A DNA stretch of 64,000 bases from CAWCAW01 sp963793645 (GTDB lineage Bacteria; Actinomycetota; Acidimicrobiia; Acidimicrobiales; UBA8190), in the NCBI GenBank assembly GCA_963793645.1, contig CAWCAW010000010.1:372001-436000 (forward strand), given 5' to 3'. Shown one piece after another: positions 63,425-64,000 of the stretch (within the stretch, counting starts at the first letter, position 1; every line of letters starts with the position of its first letter). The notes beneath the pieces were generated by a model. The model saw nothing but the letters and a program-made list of their open reading frames with translations. It did no database searches and was not told where the DNA came from. The position numbers were made by a program, and so were the translations under genes.

Positions 63425-63612
63425 CGACGACAATCATGGCGTTCTCGAACAACTCGTAGAGCCGAGCCAGCCGCCAATCCGGCCACGGGCGGTGGTCAGG
63501 GCCGGAGAAACGGAGGCTCCCGGGCGCCGGTGAAAGGTGGCATGGCGACAGGCACCTTGTGGTTCTCGTCGATTATCCTGCGCGGCGATCCGAGCCGAGC
63601 GAAAGAGGAAAC

Positions 63613-64000
63613 GTGGCAGCCGGCAGTGGCGCAAACGCGGGGTCGAGGAACCTCGTTTTGGCGGCGATGATCTTTGCCGTCGCTATGACCTTCATCGACC
63701 AGACGATCGTGTCGATCGCGGTCCCCAACATTCAGCGGGAGCTAGGGCTCAGCAGCACCGGCATCCAGTGGGTGGTGAACGGCTACCTCCTGTCGCTGGC
63801 CGCACTGTTCGCCCTCGGGGGTCGTCTGGGCGACACCTTGGGTCATCGCAAGATGGTGGTCATCGGCGTGGTGATCTTTGCCGGCGCCTCGGCCATGTGC
63901 GGCTTCACCCCGAAGGGGAGCTACGCCGAGGCGTGGCTGGTGGCGTTTCGGATCCTGCAGGGCGCCGGGGGAGCGATCATGTATCCCGCCGCGCTGGCCA
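63613..64000 (+). CDS. DHA2-type MFS multidrug exporter, 5' part
   Basis: Runs off the right edge; 129 residues seen. GTG 63613 has GAAAGAGGAA in front. First helices: LVLAAMIFAVAMTFIDQTIV, SIAVPNIQRELG, QWVVNGYLLSLAALFALGGR (motif A start GRLGDTLGHRKM) and FRILQGAGGAIMYPAALA. Motifs FIDQTIVSIAVP and QWVV-x-Y are those of the 14-helix EmrB/QacA family. Substrate cannot be told. Confidence 0.88.
   Translation, partial: MAAGSGANAGSRNLVLAAMIFAVAMTFIDQTIVSIAVPNIQRELGLSSTGIQWVVNGYLLSLAALFALGGRLGDTLGHRKMVVIGVVIFAGASAMCGFTPKGSYAEAWLVAFRILQGAGGAIMYPAALA

Noticed and set aside
1..64000. tRNA, rRNA, insertion sequences, integrases, phage genes, toxin-antitoxin or CRISPR-Cas
   Set aside because: None was recognised on either strand; the window is a chromosomal housekeeping block followed by metabolic and accessory genes.

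Overview
This is a GC-rich (roughly two-thirds GC by eye) bacterial chromosome segment, almost fully coding, and it reads as an actinobacterium. The evidence is a phosphatidylinositol-mannoside set (pgsA, patA, pimA), a mycothiol-ligase-like gene (mshC), an F420:NADPH oxidoreductase-like gene, an InhA-type FabI, and a minus-strand gene order that follows the Mycobacterium tuberculosis Rv2614c to Rv2552c block. The early-branching character (no PE/PPE genes, pilin genes, haloalkane dehalogenase) would fit Acidimicrobiia or a relative, but the sequence alone does not settle this. I see no rRNA, tRNA, CRISPR array, insertion sequence, prophage or plasmid backbone. No gap without a gene exceeds about 210 bases.

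Layout. 1-4.4 kb: the end of a flippase-like membrane protein, polyphosphate kinase 1 and a SEDS protein. 4.4-31.1 kb: a long minus-strand housekeeping block. In order of transcription it holds lipid genes (pgsA, patA, pimA), an M48 protease, vitamin B6 synthesis (pdxS, pdxT), yebC, Holliday-junction genes (ruvC, ruvA, ruvB), Sec accessory genes (yajC, secD, secF), rel, hisS, aspS, rarA, two small membrane proteins, alaS, ruvX, mltG, aroE, rodA and a bifunctional-nuclease-like gene. 31.3-33.4 kb: an EF-G-like gene on the plus strand, which separates pgsA from the usual HIT-thrS pair. 33.4-37.8 kb: HIT, thrS, mshC and npdG. 37.9-44.3 kb: fabI, a PadR regulator, aldehyde dehydrogenase, a transporter, a dienoyl-CoA-reductase-like SDR and a crotonase. 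44.4-48.3 kb: three prepilin-like genes in one operon. 48.5-52.3 kb: a TetR regulator, a nitronate monooxygenase-like enzyme and an ABC-2 exporter. 52.3-64 kb: a GGDEF-EAL protein, PPK2, hydrolases, a crotonase-GNAT-haloalkane dehalogenase operon, a PadR/membrane-protein cassette, a lipoprotein and the start of a DHA2-type exporter.

Two themes recur. First, many genes not preceded by a ribosome-binding site have a TANNNT box 6-9 bases before the start codon, which suggests widespread leaderless mRNAs. Second, many indispensable genes (ppk, hisS, alaS, secF, ruvB, pdxS, pdxT, thrS) are broken by single-base frame changes, often in runs of G or C and most densely in thrS and HIT. This looks like sequence or assembly error rather than gene decay, so those genes are given as whole reconstructed loci with the breaks noted.
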